A DNA stretch of 64,000 nt, taken from the NCBI RefSeq assembly GCF_029945805.1, contig NZ_JAQSDH010000012.1, positions 1 to 64,000 on the forward strand, written 5' to 3'. Source of the stretch: Flavobacterium sp. (lineage in GTDB: Bacteria > Bacteroidota > Bacteroidia > Flavobacteriales > Flavobacteriaceae). The notes below the pieces were generated by a model. The model had not been told where the DNA came from. It was given only the letters and a program-made list of their open reading frames with translations, and ran no database searches. Shown piece after piece: positions 61,758 to 64,000 of this stretch; the stretch's first letter is position 1, and the number at the start of each line of letters is the position of its first letter. Both the position numbers and the translations under genes were made by a program.

Positions 61758-61858
61758 CACATTTCCCAGGAATATTTATCTTAGTGGAAAATATGCTGTT
61801 CCGAAGTTCACTATTTCTTGATGCTATGAAACTTTAGCTTTAACATTAAAAAAAAAAT

Positions 61859-64000
61859 ATGAATATAGACAAAGAAGCTTTTGAGTATGCAATCCAAAAA
61901 ATAGACGATGGTTTTATTTTTGAAAATTTTGCGGTTAGTTTTTTAAGTTCAACACTTGGATATGAATTTATTCCTGTAGCTGGAACTAAAGATAAGGGTG
62001 TTGACGGTTATCAACATATTTTTCATAGAAAAGGCAAAGAAAAAATTATTTATCAACTCTCAACTCAATTAACTTATTCAGATAAAATAGAGGATACTAT
62101 TTTAAAATTGCAAAAAAACAAAATTGAGTTTGATGCAATTTATTATGTAACTAACAGAAAATTAAATAACACAGATACGCTAATTGAAACATTATATGAA
62201 AAATATATGGTTCAAGTTAGAATTTTTGATATTCGATGGTTTGTTTCAAATTCTAACAACAATGAAAGTAGTATAAGAGCTTATCATTCATACGTTGATA
62301 CTTATCTTCACGAGTTTTCAAAACCTGGTAAATCACAAGTTATTGCTAACTTAGATAGTGATTCGAGATTATATGTTTTTTTAAGTCAACAATTTGATTC
62401 CAAAACTGATGACTTTAAACTTGATGATTTGTTAACCGACACATTGATCATTTATGCTTTAGAAGGAACAGATCCAGATAAAGAAATATTAATGAATAAA
62501 GATGAAATAAAATTAGCTATAAAAAAATATATAAAATTTGATCCTCAATTATTAGAAAGTAAAATCGATGAACGGTTAATTTTACTCTCAACAAAACCAA
62601 GAAAAATAAAATATCACACTTCGAAAGATGGATATTGCTTACCTTTCGAGACAAGGATAGTTATTGAAGAAAGAAATATAAAAGACGAGATATTATTAAA
62701 TACGTTTTTTGAACAAACAAAAAAACAAATACAAAAATTTTTCAGTGATTTAAGCATTAATGTCAAAGATATTCAAAAACTGATAACAGATATTTTTAAT
62801 AAAATCTACGAAAAGCAAGGATTAGAATTTTCAAATTTTGTTTTATATGGCGATAACAAATCTAACATTGAACAAGATTTGGCAACTGTTATAGGAAATG
62901 TTGTAGATTCAAGTTCTGTTGTTCTAAAAAATAAGGAAAAAGTAAAAACAGCAATTCATCTATCAATAAGAGAGATAATATACAATGGTACTGAAGAGCA
63001 ACATAGATTTTTAAAAAGTCTATCTAACACATATTTAATGATGTTTATGCTAAAATGGGAACCAAAAATATCAACATATTTTGAAACATTAGCATCAAAA
63101 TTAAATGTCTTTGTTGATAATTCAATAATTGTTCCCGCACTTTCTGAACATTATCTCGATGAAAGCAATAAAAGACACTGGAATTTATTAAAGAAAGCAA
63201 GTGAATCTGGAATAAAAATGTACATAAACGAGTCGCTATTAGACGAATTAGTTTCCCATTTTCAAAAAATTAACAACGTTTATTACAAGGACTTTAAAGA
63301 TAATGAAGAATATTATCTATTTGATGATTATGAATTACTTTTTATCGATGAGGTATTAATAAGAGCATATTTTTATGCTAAAAAAAGACATTTTGTAAAG
63401 ACATTTGATGACTTTCTTAACAATTTTGTTGATCCAAATCTAAAATTTCTTAAAGATGAATTAATAATTTACTTAAAAGATGTTTTCAATATTATATATA
63501 TTTCTAATGAATCTTGGGATATAAAAATAGATCCAGATGAAAAAGAAAAACTTACTAGCAAGCTAGAAGAAAAAAAAATCAGACCAAAAGCAGAAAGTGA
63601 TGCAGAAATGATTTTGGCTATTTATCATTTGAGAAATAAAAACAATGAATCATCTGATTCGGGTATTTTTGGGTACAAAACTTGGTGGCTGTCAAAAGAT
63701 ACCAGTACATTTTGGGCTGTAGAAGAAGTATTAGGAAAAAAGTACCCTATTAGTTGTTATATTCGCCCCGATTTCATTTATAATTATATAGCTCTTAAAC
63801 CAACAACCAATGATGTAAAAAATGCCTATAGTGAAATATTCCCTACAATGCTTGGTGTTAATTTAAGCTATCACATGCCGAAAGAAGTATCTGAAACAGT
63901 AAGACAAAAAATTAAGGAGTTTCAGGACAAGCCAACGGTTAGAATAAAACAAATTCTTAAAAATTTAGGTGAAAAATTAAAATCTGATCCAAAACTTAGA
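61859..64000 (+). CDS. large protein with N-terminal Mrr-like nuclease domain and C-terminal PIN-like region (3' truncated by window end)
   Basis: not in ORF track because open at the edge; 714 codons without a stop; MNIDKEAFEYAIQKIDDGFIFENFAVSFLSSTLGYEFIPVAGTKDKGVDGYQ...IIYQLSTQ; later VFVDNSIIVPALSEHYLDE...YINESLLDELVSHF...ESDAEMILAIYHLR...WWLSKDTS. Confidence 0.8.
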   Translation, partial: MNIDKEAFEYAIQKIDDGFIFENFAVSFLSSTLGYEFIPVAGTKDKGVDGYQHIFHRKGKEKIIYQLSTQLTYSDKIEDTILKLQKNKIEFDAIYYVTNRKLNNTDTLIETLYEKYMVQVRIFDIRWFVSNSNNNESSIRAYHSYVDTYLHEFSKPGKSQVIANLDSDSRLYVFLSQQFDSKTDDFKLDDLLTDTLIIYALEGTDPDKEILMNKDEIKLAIKKYIKFDPQLLESKIDERLILLSTKPRKIKYHTSKDGYCLPFETRIVIEERNIKDEILLNTFFEQTKKQIQKFFSDLSINVKDIQKLITDIFNKIYEKQGLEFSNFVLYGDNKSNIEQDLATVIGNVVDSSSVVLKNKEKVKTAIHLSIREIIYNGTEEQHRFLKSLSNTYLMMFMLKWEPKISTYFETLASKLNVFVDNSIIVPALSEHYLDESNKRHWNLLKKASESGIKMYINESLLDELVSHFQKINNVYYKDFKDNEEYYLFDDYELLFIDEVLIRAYFYAKKRHFVKTFDDFLNNFVDPNLKFLKDELIIYLKDVFNIIYISNESWDIKIDPDEKEKLTSKLEEKKIRPKAESDAEMILAIYHLRNKNNESSDSGIFGYKTWWLSKDTSTFWAVEEVLGKKYPISCYIRPDFIYNYIALKPTTNDVKNAYSEIFPTMLGVNLSYHMPKEVSETVRQKIKEFQDKPTVRIKQILKNLGEKLKSDPKLR

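Overview
AT-rich chromosomal window, most likely Flavobacteriia (Flavobacterium-like): TAnnTTTG promoter boxes, Bacteroidetes-type gene families and Flavobacterium-style spacer repeats. About 1-59.3 kb is mostly core genome: phosphate transport, acyl-CoA carboxylase, IDH, TsaC and TsaD, glycolytic genes, TamB, LptD, a full trpEGDCFBA operon behind an apparent Trp-codon attenuator, and a TetR/TolC/HlyD/EmrB efflux operon. About 59.3-64 kb looks accessory. It has a 23-bp tandem array, a GC-rich array of eight exact 21-bp units encoding heptads, palindromic hairpins, a translationally coupled 4-TM membrane protein + ComEC-like MBL hydrolase pair, and a large ORF running off the window with an Mrr-like nuclease N-terminus and a PIN-like C-terminal part. 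The last group is my best candidate for an undescribed (possibly anti-phage) system. Other notable items are a Na+/H+ antiporter split by one in-frame TAG at a probable Trp codon, paired palindromic operators upstream of a MarR and a TetR gene, and a candidate small RNA at the left edge. All family names come from reading the translated sequences; no searches were run.
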